NCBI GenBank assembly: GCA_023229765.1
Contig: JALNYO010000005.1
Span: 62,001 to 126,000 of the forward strand
Reading direction: 5' to 3'
Source: Syntrophales bacterium
GTDB taxonomy: Bacteria; Desulfobacterota; Syntrophia; Syntrophales; UBA5619
DNA: 64,000 nt
Shown here: positions 34,501 through 43,187 of the stretch, piece after piece
Position numbering within the stretch: position 1 is the first letter of the stretch
Layout of the letters: each line of letters opens with the position of its first letter
Position numbers and translations under genes: made by a program
The notes under the pieces: model-generated
Told to the model about the DNA's origin: nothing
The model's database searches: none
Seen by the model: only the letters and a program-made list of their open reading frames with translations

Positions 34501-36213
34501 TCACTCAGTTTCCAGCGTCGTGGCCCGCGTAATCTCCTCAATGGTGGTCAGACCCTCCAGAACCTTCTCCATACCCGCATCCCTGAGTGTACGGTGCCCC
34601 TGTGCCCGCAGATGCCGCTGCAGGACGTCGATCGTGGGGTTGGTCAGGATCAGGGCGCGCAGGCTGTCGTCCATTGACAGAATCTCGTGGATGGCGGTCC
34701 GCCCCTTGAAGCCTGAATCCAAGCAGACGGAACAGCCGCGTCCCTTGACGAGGGAAACCGTCCTGGTTTCATCCAGACCCAGATCCTTAAGGACGTTCCG
34801 CGGGGCATAGTAGGTCGTCTTGCAAGCGGGACAGACCGTCCGCACGAGGCGCTGGGCCAGAGGCGCGAGCAGGGCGGAAGAGATCAGGTAGGGCTCGATC
34901 CCCATTTCCAGCAGGCGGGTGATGGCGCTGGCGCTGTCGTTGGTATGCAGGGTGGAGAGGACCAAATGTCCCGTCAGTGAGGCCTGGATCGCGATCTCCG
35001 CCGTTTCCCGGTCCCGGATCTCACCCACCATTATGATATCCGGATCCTGCCGCAGCGCATGTTTCAAAAACCGGGCAAAGTTCAGGCCGATGGATTCCTT
35101 GACCTGGTTCTGGTTGATGCCCTTGAGCTGGTATTCCACGGGATCTTCGATCGTGATGATGTTCTTTTCCAGGACATTGAGCATGGTAATGGCTGAGTAC
35201 AGTGTTGTGGTCTTCCCGCTGCCCGTGGGGCCGCAGACAAGGATGAGGCCGTAGGGCCGCTTGAGCAAGGTCTTGAACGTGGAGAGAACATCGGGATGGA
35301 AACCCAACTGGTTGAGGTCCAGGATCGACTGGCGCTGGTCAAGGATCCTAAGCACAATCTTCTCGCCGTGGATGGTGGGCATGGAAGAAAAGCGGAGGTC
35401 CACGATGCCGCCGTCAACCATTACCTGTATGCGGCCGTCCTGGGGGAGCCGGCGTTCGGCAATATCCAGATTGGCCATGACCTTAAGCCGGGAAACTACC
35501 GCCGGGTGCATTTCGATCGGGGGCGACATGAGCTCGTAAAGAAGTCCGTCAACCCGGGCCCGGACCCGGAAAGCGCCGATCTGGGGTTCGATATGGATGT
35601 CGCTGGCCCGTTCCCGGATCGCCTTGAGCATAATCATATTGGTCAGATTTATCACCGGGCTGCCTTCGGCCATTTCGGCGATTTCGCTGATGGCTTTTTC
35701 CTGACTGGCCTGCATGATCTCGATGCCCGCCGTATCAAGCTTGGTCATAACCTCGGCCATGTCCATCTCTTCCCGGTAACATTCATTTATCATGGCGAGG
35801 ATGTCGTCGGTCCGGCAGACAACGGGCTGTATCTGCATGTTGGTGATCCTGGCCACCTCTTTAAAGATAAAAGGCGTAGAAGGATCAGCCGTGGCCAGGG
35901 TCAGCCTGCCGTTCACACAGAACATCGGAATTACCCGATACTGGAGGGCCTTATCCTTGGGGAGCAGATGCACGATTCGTGGATCAACCATTCCCTTGCG
36001 GAGCCAGACGTGAGGGATACCGAGCTGGTCGCCAAGGATCTGATTCAACTCTTCCTGGGTCACGATCTTATGTTCAACAAGAACCTGCCCAAGTGCCTTC
36101 CCACTCAGCTTCTGGAGTTGAAGCATCTTGATAAGTTCTTCGGGGCTGATCTGTCCTTTATTGAGCAGGATTTCGCCGAGTTTCTTCCGTACCGGAACAT
36201 GATATTCTTTCAT
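34501..36213 (-). CDS. GspE/PilB/MshE-type assembly ATPase
   Basis: The 570-residue motor of the fibre machine. N-terminal MshEN-type domain: KKLGEILLNKGQISPEEL and LGQVLVEHKIVT, motifs that in MshE bind cyclic di-GMP. ATPase core: Walker A GPTGSGKTTT, the Asp box EDPVEYQ, Walker B region MVGEIRDRETAEIAI, and the His box STLHTNDSASAITRL. Zinc-binding cysteines CPACK and CSVC follow. The possible c-di-GMP link fits the HD-GYP phosphodiesterase gene upstream. It overlaps the STAS gene by 4 bases (ATGA). Confidence 0.92.
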   Translation of the reverse strand: MKEYHVPVRKKLGEILLNKGQISPEELIKMLQLQKLSGKALGQVLVEHKIVTQEELNQILGDQLGIPHVWLRKGMVDPRIVHLLPKDKALQYRVIPMFCVNGRLTLATADPSTPFIFKEVARITNMQIQPVVCRTDDILAMINECYREEMDMAEVMTKLDTAGIEIMQASQEKAISEIAEMAEGSPVINLTNMIMLKAIRERASDIHIEPQIGAFRVRARVDGLLYELMSPPIEMHPAVVSRLKVMANLDIAERRLPQDGRIQVMVDGGIVDLRFSSMPTIHGEKIVLRILDQRQSILDLNQLGFHPDVLSTFKTLLKRPYGLILVCGPTGSGKTTTLYSAITMLNVLEKNIITIEDPVEYQLKGINQNQVKESIGLNFARFLKHALRQDPDIIMVGEIRDRETAEIAIQASLTGHLVLSTLHTNDSASAITRLLEMGIEPYLISSALLAPLAQRLVRTVCPACKTTYYAPRNVLKDLGLDETRTVSLVKGRGCSVCLDSGFKGRTAIHEILSMDDSLRALILTNPTIDVLQRHLRAQGHRTLRDAGMEKVLEGLTTIEEITRATTLETE

Positions 36214-36545
36214 GAAGGCTCCTTCATGGCTTCCGGTACGCTTGGATAAACATTAAATTGGTTGATCAGCCGGGTAACAACCATGATGTCCCGGCAGAGT
36301 TCATCCAGGCCGACGAGCTTCATCAGAATTCCCCGTTCTTTAATGGCATCCTGCAACCGTAACAGCATTTCAAGGGCGGTGCTGTCTATATAGCTGACTT
36401 CCTTGCATTCCAGGATAATGGCGAGGCGACTCTTCCCGATCACATCCAGGACGGATGTTTCAAGTTCCTTGCAGTTTTGATGATTTAGCGGCTCCTTCAG
36501 GGTGATAACGGTATAGTGGCCCAATTGCATAATCGAGGTCTTCAT
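36210..36545 (-). CDS. STAS-domain protein (anti-anti-sigma type)
   Basis: A 111-residue single STAS domain, related to anti-sigma factor antagonists such as SpoIIAA. The region VSYIDSTALEMLLRL contains the conserved Asp-Ser, where the Ser is the phosphorylation site in the family. Such proteins switch partners through phosphorylation by an HPK-type kinase. No matching serine kinase or PP2C phosphatase is seen in the window, so its partner is unknown. It overlaps the genes on both sides (ATGA), joining the HD-GYP protein and the assembly ATPase into one translational unit. Confidence 0.82.
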   Translation of the reverse strand: MKTSIMQLGHYTVITLKEPLNHQNCKELETSVLDVIGKSRLAIILECKEVSYIDSTALEMLLRLQDAIKERGILMKLVGLDELCRDIMVVTRLINQFNVYPSVPEAMKEPS

Positions 36546-38011
36546 TGGCTTTTTTCACCCGTACCTTCCTCTTCCCGGGAGCCTTCCTCGTTTACGATAA
36601 TCTCGGTAAATATCTCAACGATGCGTGCATCTAACTGGCTTCCGGATACGGATTGCAGTATTTTCAAGGCCTTCTGGACAGAACTTCCCTCCCGGTATGC
36701 CCGGTTCGAAGTGATAGCGTCAAATGTATCCGGCACGGCGATGATCCGTCCCAAAAGCGGGATATTCTCACCCTTGAGCCCATCCGGATACCCTTTGCCA
36801 TCATAGCGTTCGTGATGATGCAAAATGCCTGGCAGTGCGTCCTTCAGAGGCGCCTGGAGTTTCAGAATGGCATATCCTTTGGTCGGATGGGTTTTGACTT
36901 GTTCATATTCATCCTCTGTCAGAGGCCCCGGCTTATTAAGAATTGTCTCGGTAATGCCGATCTTTCCCACATCATGGAGCATGCCCGCCCATTGCAAATT
37001 AGCCTTCTGCTCTTCATCGAGCCCCATCTTTTCCGCCAGAAGCATGCTGTAACGGCAGACCCGCTCCGAATGGCCGCGGGTGTAAGTGTCTTTGATCTCG
37101 ATAGCCTGGACTAAGGACTTAACCATGTCAACGATGAACCGTTCCAGCTCATTGTAGAGATCGGTATTGGTAATGGCGACATTTATCTGCTCGGCAATAG
37201 AGATGAGGAGGCGCAGCTCGCTGCGTCGGAAAATTTGCTTCACGTTGAAGGAAACCACGCCAATCCACCCATAGAATTTTTTACCGTCCTGGATCGTGAC
37301 TAAGAGCGCCCGATACGGGTCTGCGTACAGTTCCCGGTAGTTGGGAGACAACCGGGAATCATTGACGATAACGTAATGTTCTTTCAGTGACGGCGAGTCC
37401 GCAGGAATGGCTGCGATCAGACGTTTGGCAAAGTCGGCATTGTCAGCGGGCATCCGGTTGAATAGCTGATTGTTATTCATAATCAATTGGTTATCACTGT
37501 CGATGGTTACAAAGACGAGATCTGCGTGCAGCGCGTCACGAATTTCACCGATCAGATCATTCAGCGCATGGACGGAGAAATGCATGGTTTTGATCAGACT
37601 GGAAAGACGACCGTAGAGGTAGACGTCTTCGTAACTCTGGCTCAATTCCGTGGTGATTTTATCCAATTCGGTACTGGTGGCCCACCCGTGCCCCAGGACT
37701 TCCGTCAAGCACAGGAGAAATTGCTCTATCCCCACGAGGTCCGAGGTATCGTTATTCCAGGCGAGCAGTGCCCCTGTCGGAGCTCCACCGATCCGAAGGG
37801 GCGCGCCGACGAGAAGCCTGTCCGTTCCCGTATGGATCTGGAATCTATTCTCCGTCAAGATGGTGGAAACGAGGGTCTCCCGTTCGCCGGTCGGGAGGCC
37901 GCCGGGGATAGTGGTAAACACAGGACCCCGGCCATCCCAGACCTCGAATTGCCAGTGGCTGATATCCGAAAGACTCTTCAGAAAATCCTGATACGGGACG
38001 ATATCCATCAT
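36542..38011 (-). CDS. HD-GYP cyclic-di-GMP phosphodiesterase with GAF-type region
   Basis: A 489-residue soluble protein. The N-terminal ~270 residues look like one or two GAF-type sensory domains. The C-terminal HD-GYP domain has HSERVCRYSMLLAEKMGL, the metal-binding HDVGKIGI, HPTKGYAIL, HHHERYDGKGYPDGL with the GYP motif, and a terminal PDTFDAITSNRAYR. All metal ligands appear intact, so it should hydrolyse cyclic di-GMP. Together with the MshEN domain of the ATPase downstream this suggests local second-messenger control of the fibre (inference). It overlaps the receiver gene upstream by 4 bases. Confidence 0.88.
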   Translation of the reverse strand: MMDIVPYQDFLKSLSDISHWQFEVWDGRGPVFTTIPGGLPTGERETLVSTILTENRFQIHTGTDRLLVGAPLRIGGAPTGALLAWNNDTSDLVGIEQFLLCLTEVLGHGWATSTELDKITTELSQSYEDVYLYGRLSSLIKTMHFSVHALNDLIGEIRDALHADLVFVTIDSDNQLIMNNNQLFNRMPADNADFAKRLIAAIPADSPSLKEHYVIVNDSRLSPNYRELYADPYRALLVTIQDGKKFYGWIGVVSFNVKQIFRRSELRLLISIAEQINVAITNTDLYNELERFIVDMVKSLVQAIEIKDTYTRGHSERVCRYSMLLAEKMGLDEEQKANLQWAGMLHDVGKIGITETILNKPGPLTEDEYEQVKTHPTKGYAILKLQAPLKDALPGILHHHERYDGKGYPDGLKGENIPLLGRIIAVPDTFDAITSNRAYREGSSVQKALKILQSVSGSQLDARIVEIFTEIIVNEEGSREEEGTGEKSQ

Positions 38012-38388
38012 CTTTTCACCCCGAAATACTGATCAATACGTTCCAGGATGGAGCTGGGACTGAAGGGTTTCTCCATAAATACCGTGTCCTGCATCGCCGT
38101 TATCCAATGTTCATCATCGGGGATAATCCTCGCTGTCATAATGATCGTCAGGAAGGTCCGTTCTGTTTTCAGGCGATTGGTCATCGCGCACAGTTGCTTG
38201 CCGTTCATCCTGGGCATGTTGATGTCCGTGACCATGGCATCAGGTTCTTCGCTTTCGATGATCCGAAGGGCAGCCTCGCCATCCTCGGCCAGGAACACCT
38301 CGTAACCGCCATTCTTTAGTTTCAATTCCAGAACCCGGCGGATGGGGGCCTCATCATCAACGACCAGGATTCTTTTACGTCTGTCCAA
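38008..38388 (-). CDS. Single-domain response regulator
   Basis: A 126-residue stand-alone receiver. ILVVDDEAPIRR holds the acidic pocket, the phospho-acceptor Asp is in AMVTDINMPRMNG, and the conserved Lys is in VFMEKPFSP. It has no output domain, so it must act by protein contact, for example on the HD-GYP protein, whose start codon overlaps its stop (ATGA). The kinase gene upstream overlaps it by 14 bases and is its likely phosphate donor. Confidence 0.88.
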   Translation of the reverse strand: MDRRKRILVVDDEAPIRRVLELKLKNGGYEVFLAEDGEAALRIIESEEPDAMVTDINMPRMNGKQLCAMTNRLKTERTFLTIIMTARIIPDDEHWITAMQDTVFMEKPFSPSSILERIDQYFGVKR

Positions 38389-40201
38389 GGTAAAGTTCCT
38401 CTTTTGGAATCCGGATTGTCACGTGGGTGCCGACGCCCAACTCGCTCTGCATATCGATGTGTCCCCCATGCAGACGGACGATCTCGGCGGTGATTGCGAG
38501 CCCCAGACCGCTGCCCATCTGGTCGGTGATCTCCCTATTTCCGGACCGGTAAAATTTCTCGAAGACGTGGGGGAGATCCTCTTGGGCAATCCCATATCCC
38601 GTGTCAATTACCTCAAAGGTTGCCGCGTCGTCCTGATCGGAAATGGCAAAGGTGATCTTGCCATATTCCGGTGTGTACTTCAGGGCATTGCCGAGGATAT
38701 TGATGATGGCGCCCTGGAGCAATTCCTTGTCGGCATAAAGCGATGGGAAGTTGTCGGGCATGCGTTTTTCGATCGTCAGGTGCTTGTCCCTGGCGGTGGC
38801 CTCAATGGCCGCAAGGCAGCCTTCGAGGAACCAGTCCGTCCTCACCAAACTCTTATTGATGGTCAGGCTTCCCATCTCTATCTTTGCAATGCTAAGCAGG
38901 GTTTGGATGAGACGGGACAGGCGGCTGGTTTCTCCATTGATGGTGTTATAGAATTCCCGCTGCATCTCCCGGTCGGTCACTTCGCCGTCCATAAGCATCT
39001 CGCTGTAGGATTTGATATTGGTCAGAGGCGTAAGCAACTCATGGGCAACATGAGCAATGAACTGCTGCTGAGACTCCTCGGCCATCTTGGCGGAGGTAAT
39101 GTTGCGGATGGTGATCATTTTACCGGTTAGTTCCTGCGCTCTGTTGGTCAGGTAGCTGAGGGCAACCTGAAACCGTTCCCCCGGTTCCAGTTCGGGAAGG
39201 CTTATTTCTATGGGTTTCAGGGCTTTCGTCCGCAGGATATTGTCCTGTTGGGCGGTATAGGAAAGGATTTCCGGATTCTCGATGACGGCGGTCAGGGGAC
39301 GGTCAATGACATCTGCTCTTTTCTTGTGGAGCAGATTGAGCATGTATTGGTTGATGTTAATGACGTTTTCCTGGGCATCCGTGATAATAATGCCGAAAAA
39401 AATAGCATCGAGGATACTGGAGGTATGCCTCCTATCGAAGGTAGCGACGCCAAGTCGGGAGACAAGTGTGAGGTTATCCTCCTTGATCTGCCGGATTTGA
39501 TTGCTGACGTCCTGGGCCGACTTTTCCATGGCATCTATGACTGTCTGCAAATTGCCCCCTCCCGACCTTCCGGGGGAAGCAGCGGCTGGATTTTGATTGT
39601 TCAAAAGACGGTTGCCGAAGTCCCTGAATGGCTTCAGTCGGCGCAGCATGCCGTAATATCCGAGGATGAGCGCCGCGAGTACGAAATAGACCATCAGAGC
39701 TATCAGGGAAAGGCGCTCTCCCGAAAAAAGGGTTACCGGGGTGGGCAACAGGGCGAGGCGAATAGTTCCGGTTTTCCTGCCCCCTTCGAGGAGCGGTGTG
39801 GAGAATTCATACGCCGTACCGTCCATGCCGGGCATCAGGAATTGTTGTGTCATCGGCGCCGGATTGAAGAGAGCTGTGGTCCGGACCTGCGGCGGAACCC
39901 GCGAGGCAATCTCGCCATTTGCCAAGGAGAAAATCTCTTTCCCCGTCTGGTCGTGCACGAAAAGGTAAAGGAAACGTTCCCCCGAGACATTTTCACTGAT
40001 GGTCCGGATCAATAAATCGCGGGGGCCCGCTTCAAAATCATGGATGTGATAGAGCGCCATGAGACTAACCATGTTTGCGCCCTTGTCCTGGAAAGTATGA
40101 CTCTTGATCCTCGTCTCATAGCGTAACAGAAAGTAGGTCATAAGCAGAATACCGGTCAGCATCAGCAAAGCCAACGCCAATCCCATGCGCGGAAATTTCA
40201 T
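38375..40201 (-). CDS. Membrane sensor histidine kinase with PAS domain
   Basis: A 608-residue kinase. Two membrane segments (about residues 4-26 and 175-200) bracket a periplasmic sensor region. A linker and coiled stretch come next, then a PAS domain (AIFFGIIITDAQENVININ). The HisKA helix has the phospho-His in AHVAHELLTPLTN. The ATPase domain has NILGNALKYTPE, DTGYGIAQEDLPHVFEKF and GSGLGLAIT. The start is uncertain: ATG at 40201 places the first helix properly, while TTG codons at 40210 or 40216 follow a GGAAGGA site. It is the promoter-proximal gene of the locus, overlapping the receiver gene. Confidence 0.85.
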   Translation of the reverse strand: MKFPRMGLALALLMLTGILLMTYFLLRYETRIKSHTFQDKGANMVSLMALYHIHDFEAGPRDLLIRTISENVSGERFLYLFVHDQTGKEIFSLANGEIASRVPPQVRTTALFNPAPMTQQFLMPGMDGTAYEFSTPLLEGGRKTGTIRLALLPTPVTLFSGERLSLIALMVYFVLAALILGYYGMLRRLKPFRDFGNRLLNNQNPAAASPGRSGGGNLQTVIDAMEKSAQDVSNQIRQIKEDNLTLVSRLGVATFDRRHTSSILDAIFFGIIITDAQENVININQYMLNLLHKKRADVIDRPLTAVIENPEILSYTAQQDNILRTKALKPIEISLPELEPGERFQVALSYLTNRAQELTGKMITIRNITSAKMAEESQQQFIAHVAHELLTPLTNIKSYSEMLMDGEVTDREMQREFYNTINGETSRLSRLIQTLLSIAKIEMGSLTINKSLVRTDWFLEGCLAAIEATARDKHLTIEKRMPDNFPSLYADKELLQGAIINILGNALKYTPEYGKITFAISDQDDAATFEVIDTGYGIAQEDLPHVFEKFYRSGNREITDQMGSGLGLAITAEIVRLHGGHIDMQSELGVGTHVTIRIPKEELYLGQT

Positions 40202-40216
40202 GCCAACCAAACCCAA

Positions 40217-40641
40217 GTTCCTTCCGGAGGCATGTCAGCACCGCCCCCCATTGCCGATATTCTAACGGCACACTCTGTCAAAACAGCTTTTCCGGATTTT
40301 GCTGTTTGCATATAAGCAAAAACCGCCGGGAGAGTTTTGAAAAACTTCCTTGTAATTTTCATTCCGTCTTTCTCCAGAATGACAATAAATCCGATTTCAG
40401 AATTAACTCAATGGATACGCTAATCATCTGAGTGCCTTTTAATAGTAAACAAAGTGGGTTGTCAAGAATAAAACTGCCCGAAACTTGGATTCCCAAAACA
40501 ATAATCGGAAACAATGGTTGTCCCGCCCATATTGAAAGCTTCGGGAAACTTCGTTACGGTCCACCAGCGAGAAGAAAAGTCCCTCGAAGGTTGGAAAAAA
40601 AAAGTATATTGATTTTCCGCCGTGTTTCAGTCTATAAACAT
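40217..40641. other. Upstream region of the pilus locus, no gene seen
   Basis: About 425 bases between the divergently transcribed kinase gene and TPR gene. I see no convincing coding frame. It should contain the promoter of the long minus-strand pilus locus. I could not identify a clear sigma-70 or sigma-54 promoter by eye. Confidence 0.4.
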
Positions 40642-40722
40642 CCATGTCCGTGTCGGGCACAACGAAGCATGAAAATCCCCCCTTACCCCCCTTTGTTAAA
40701 GGGGGGATGGGGGGATTTTCAT
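40642..40722. repeat. Type A palindromic element, full copy
   Basis: Small hairpin (GTCCGtgtCGGGC), linker CACAACGAAGC, then the palindrome with core CCCTTTGTTAAAGGG and the end GGGATTTTCAT. It lies just upstream of the TPR-protein gene and is in frame with it, but is not part of the likely protein. Confidence 0.8.
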
Positions 40723-40766
40723 ACAAATTCAAATATCTCGTGGATGGATTGTTTATAGAGGCCGAC

Positions 40767-41696
40767 GTGAAAACAATTTCAATCATTGTCTCTCTTCTCT
40801 TGCTTATGCTTCCGGGACTTTCCTGCGCCGATGACTTGGCCGTCCGTTATAATGACCTCCGGGAAAAGGAAATCCGGCAGTTCGCTGCCGATCTTTTTAT
40901 CGCGGGCGAATACTTTCGGGCGATCACCGAGGCGAAGCGTTATATCTCCCTTTTTCCCTCAGGGCCGCGAACCGAGGAAATGACCAGGCGGATAGGTGAC
41001 GCCTACCTGATGTCCCATGAGTGGGCCGAGGCGATTGCCGCCTACGACGATTTTCTGATGAAATATCCCGCATCTTCGGAGGCCTCCGCCGCAACTTTCT
41101 ACAAGGCGATCGCGCTTCTCAAACAGGGGAACGGGGTGGAGGCCGGGCGTCTCTTCCAGCTCATCCAAAACGGCGCCGACCCTCTGAAGAAGGATGAGGC
41201 CGCCCGCTGGGAAATTCTCCTTCTGATCCGTCAAAACAGGTTTGACGAGGCGGAAAGGCGCTTGAAGGAGCAAATCGTCAGACCGGAGAAAGAAAATGAG
41301 GCCGATATAATCGCCGAGATGATCAATGCGAAGAAAAGCGCCCGCTACAAGTCACCTGAGACTGCCGGCGTGCTATCGGCTCTTCTTCCCGGGAGCGGTC
41401 AGCTTTACGACGAACGTTACCAGGATGGCGTTTACTCCTTCCTGCTGAATACCCTGTTCATTCTCGGCGCCTACAAAGCCTACGACCAGGAAAACTATGC
41501 GCTTGCTGGCCTCCTCACCCTCTTCGAGATCGGCTGGTACACGGGCGGCATCTACGGCGCGGTGGGCGGCGCCCACAAGTACAACAGCAGAATAGACGAG
41601 GAGCTTTTCCGGAACGGAGTTCGGCGGATGAATCTCAGCGAGAGCGAGATCGGCAGGCCCGGCGGAGTTTCCATTCGGTTCACATACCCTTTCTGA
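40767..41696 (+). CDS. TPR-containing exported protein with C-terminal membrane region
   Basis: Starting at GTG 40767, the 309-residue product has a signal peptide (IIVSLLLLMLPGLSCA), then tetratricopeptide-like helical pairs resembling BamD/YbgF (FIAGEYFRAITEAKRYI, MSHEWAEAIAAYDDFLMKYP, FDEAERRLKEQ). A C-terminal region with hydrophobic stretches follows (SALLPGSGQLYDERYQDG, FLLNTLFILGAYKAY). That last part recalls small membrane domains of unknown function beginning with a PGxGQxY motif. An in-frame ATG at 40644 would add residues coded by a type A repeat and is less likely. A yidD-like gene follows, suggesting a cell-envelope role. Confidence 0.68.
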   Translation: MKTISIIVSLLLLMLPGLSCADDLAVRYNDLREKEIRQFAADLFIAGEYFRAITEAKRYISLFPSGPRTEEMTRRIGDAYLMSHEWAEAIAAYDDFLMKYPASSEASAATFYKAIALLKQGNGVEAGRLFQLIQNGADPLKKDEAARWEILLLIRQNRFDEAERRLKEQIVRPEKENEADIIAEMINAKKSARYKSPETAGVLSALLPGSGQLYDERYQDGVYSFLLNTLFILGAYKAYDQENYALAGLLTLFEIGWYTGGIYGAVGGAHKYNSRIDEELFRNGVRRMNLSESEIGRPGGVSIRFTYPF

Positions 41697-41813
41697 TGAA
41701 AATCTTCCCTAACCCCTCTTTGCCAAAGAGGGGAACTATTAAACTTCCTCATTGGAAAGAGAGGAACTAAAAAACCCTCCTTGGGAAAAGGGGGGATAGA
41801 GGGGGATTTGAGG
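41697..41813. repeat. Partial type A palindromes
   Basis: Two or three decayed copies with cores CCCTCTTTGCCAAAGAGGGG and CCTCCTTGGGAAAAGGGGG lie between the TPR gene and the yidD-like gene. Confidence 0.65.
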
Positions 41814-41824
41814 ACAATCTTAAG

Positions 41825-42355
41825 GTGAACCAATCACATTTAAAGACCGCTGTCGTTACTGGCTTGTCAACGGGCGCCGTGTTGTGTGCTGGTCCCGAAG
41901 CCGAAAGGAGAAATCGGCGGCGGTCCGGTATTCTCGGAACGATCCTTTTCATTATTCTCCTTTGGGTACAAACCTCCTTCGCGGAAAACCCTCTCCTCCG
42001 AGGGCCCCGAAAAGCCCTCCGGGAAACCACGGGAGCGTCTGAACCGGCAGACGGGGAAAATAGGTTTTTGGAGAAGATTGCCGCCGCCCCGGTCCTCTTC
42101 TATCAGCGTTATCTCAGTCACCAATTGGGAAGACAATGCGCCTATTATCCCTCCTGTTCCAACTATTCCCTGCTGGCTATCCGAAAACATGGCGCCTTGG
42201 TGGGAGCAGTAATGACCTTCGACCGTCTTCAACACGAGGCCGACGAGTCCAGATACTCCCCTCTAGTTCTGACCGGGGGACAAATCAAGTTCCATGATCC
42301 TCTGGAAAATAATGATTATTGGTGGCATAAGACGGATAAATCCCCGGGGAATTAG
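41825..42355 (+). CDS. yidD: YidD-family protein with N-terminal extension
   Basis: The C-terminal ~75 residues are the YidD family, small cysteine-containing proteins that assist YidC-dependent membrane insertion: YQRYLSHQLGRQCAYYPSCS, then AIRKHGALVGAVMTFDRL. The family is normally 70-90 residues. Here an N-terminal extension of ~95 residues carries a hydrophobic segment (GILGTILFIILLWVQTSFA), a signal-like or anchor sequence. The start is GTG at 41825, with GAGGAC upstream. It follows the TPR gene in the same direction and is not next to rpmH, rnpA or yidC, the usual partners. Confidence 0.8.
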   Translation: MNQSHLKTAVVTGLSTGAVLCAGPEAERRNRRRSGILGTILFIILLWVQTSFAENPLLRGPRKALRETTGASEPADGENRFLEKIAAAPVLFYQRYLSHQLGRQCAYYPSCSNYSLLAIRKHGALVGAVMTFDRLQHEADESRYSPLVLTGGQIKFHDPLENNDYWWHKTDKSPGN

Positions 42356-42389
42356 TGGATAGTTTTACAATAATGTATGGAGAAGCGTG

Positions 42390-43115
42390 ATGGAGACGCG
42401 GATTGCAGTTGTGACCGGGGGAAGTCGGGGAATTGGCCGGGCCGTTGCCGTTGATCTGGCGGCGCACGGATATATGGTTGTAATCACGTACAGGCAAAAC
42501 GACGAGGCTGCTGAGGAGTCGCTCAGAATGATCAGGGAGGCGGGCGGGAGCGCGGAGGCGGTAAAGTTTGACATCGCCAGCGCCGATGAGACAAGGCAGG
42601 CGATGGATGATCTGCTTAAGCGGTTGAGGCACGTTGATGCATTGATAAATAACGCCGGGATTGCGGCGGACGGACTTTTCATGACGATGTCCCAGGGTAG
42701 CTGGCAGAGGGTGATCGAGACGAATCTTAACGGCTTTTACAATGTGACGAGACCGGTCTTGCGGGGGATGATTCGCCGTAAAAAGGGGACAATAGTATCG
42801 TTGTCTTCCGTTTCGGCTCTGGTCGGAAACCGGGGGCAGGCCAATTACGCGGCAGCCAAGGCCGGCATAATTGCTGCCAGTCGAGCTATTGCCGCTGAAG
42901 CGGCAAGATTCGGAGTCAGAATAAATGTAGTTGCGCCAGGGGCGATTGAAACGGAAATGACAAAGGGAATCCAGCGGGAAAAAATGAAAGAGCTGATCCC
43001 GATGGGACGTCTCGGACGTCCCGAAGAGGTGGCAAGGGTAATTCGTTTTCTCTGTTCAGACGATTCTTCATACATTACCGGCCAGGTACTTTCGGTGAAC
43101 GGCGGGATGTTTTGA
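42390..43115 (+). CDS. 3-oxoacyl-ACP reductase (FabG-like SDR)
   Basis: A 241-residue short-chain dehydrogenase. The NAD(P) loop is TGGSRGIGRAVA, NNAG is at residue ~88, the catalytic Ser is in VSLSSVSAL, the YxxxK pair in NYAAAKAG, and the C-terminus is ITGQVLSVNGGM, very FabG-like. It should reduce a 3-oxoacyl thioester with NADPH. No other fatty-acid genes are close, so it may be one of several FabG paralogues serving another pathway. I chose ATG at 42390, seven bases after GGAG; GTG at 42387 is an alternative. Confidence 0.85.
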   Translation: METRIAVVTGGSRGIGRAVAVDLAAHGYMVVITYRQNDEAAEESLRMIREAGGSAEAVKFDIASADETRQAMDDLLKRLRHVDALINNAGIAADGLFMTMSQGSWQRVIETNLNGFYNVTRPVLRGMIRRKKGTIVSLSSVSALVGNRGQANYAAAKAGIIAASRAIAAEAARFGVRINVVAPGAIETEMTKGIQREKMKELIPMGRLGRPEEVARVIRFLCSDDSSYITGQVLSVNGGMF

Positions 43116-43187
43116 AAAATCCGCGGCAATTCCCCTCCTCAAAAATGGTTTCCCTGCTCATTTTATTCAGGTAGCAGTGAGGAAAGT

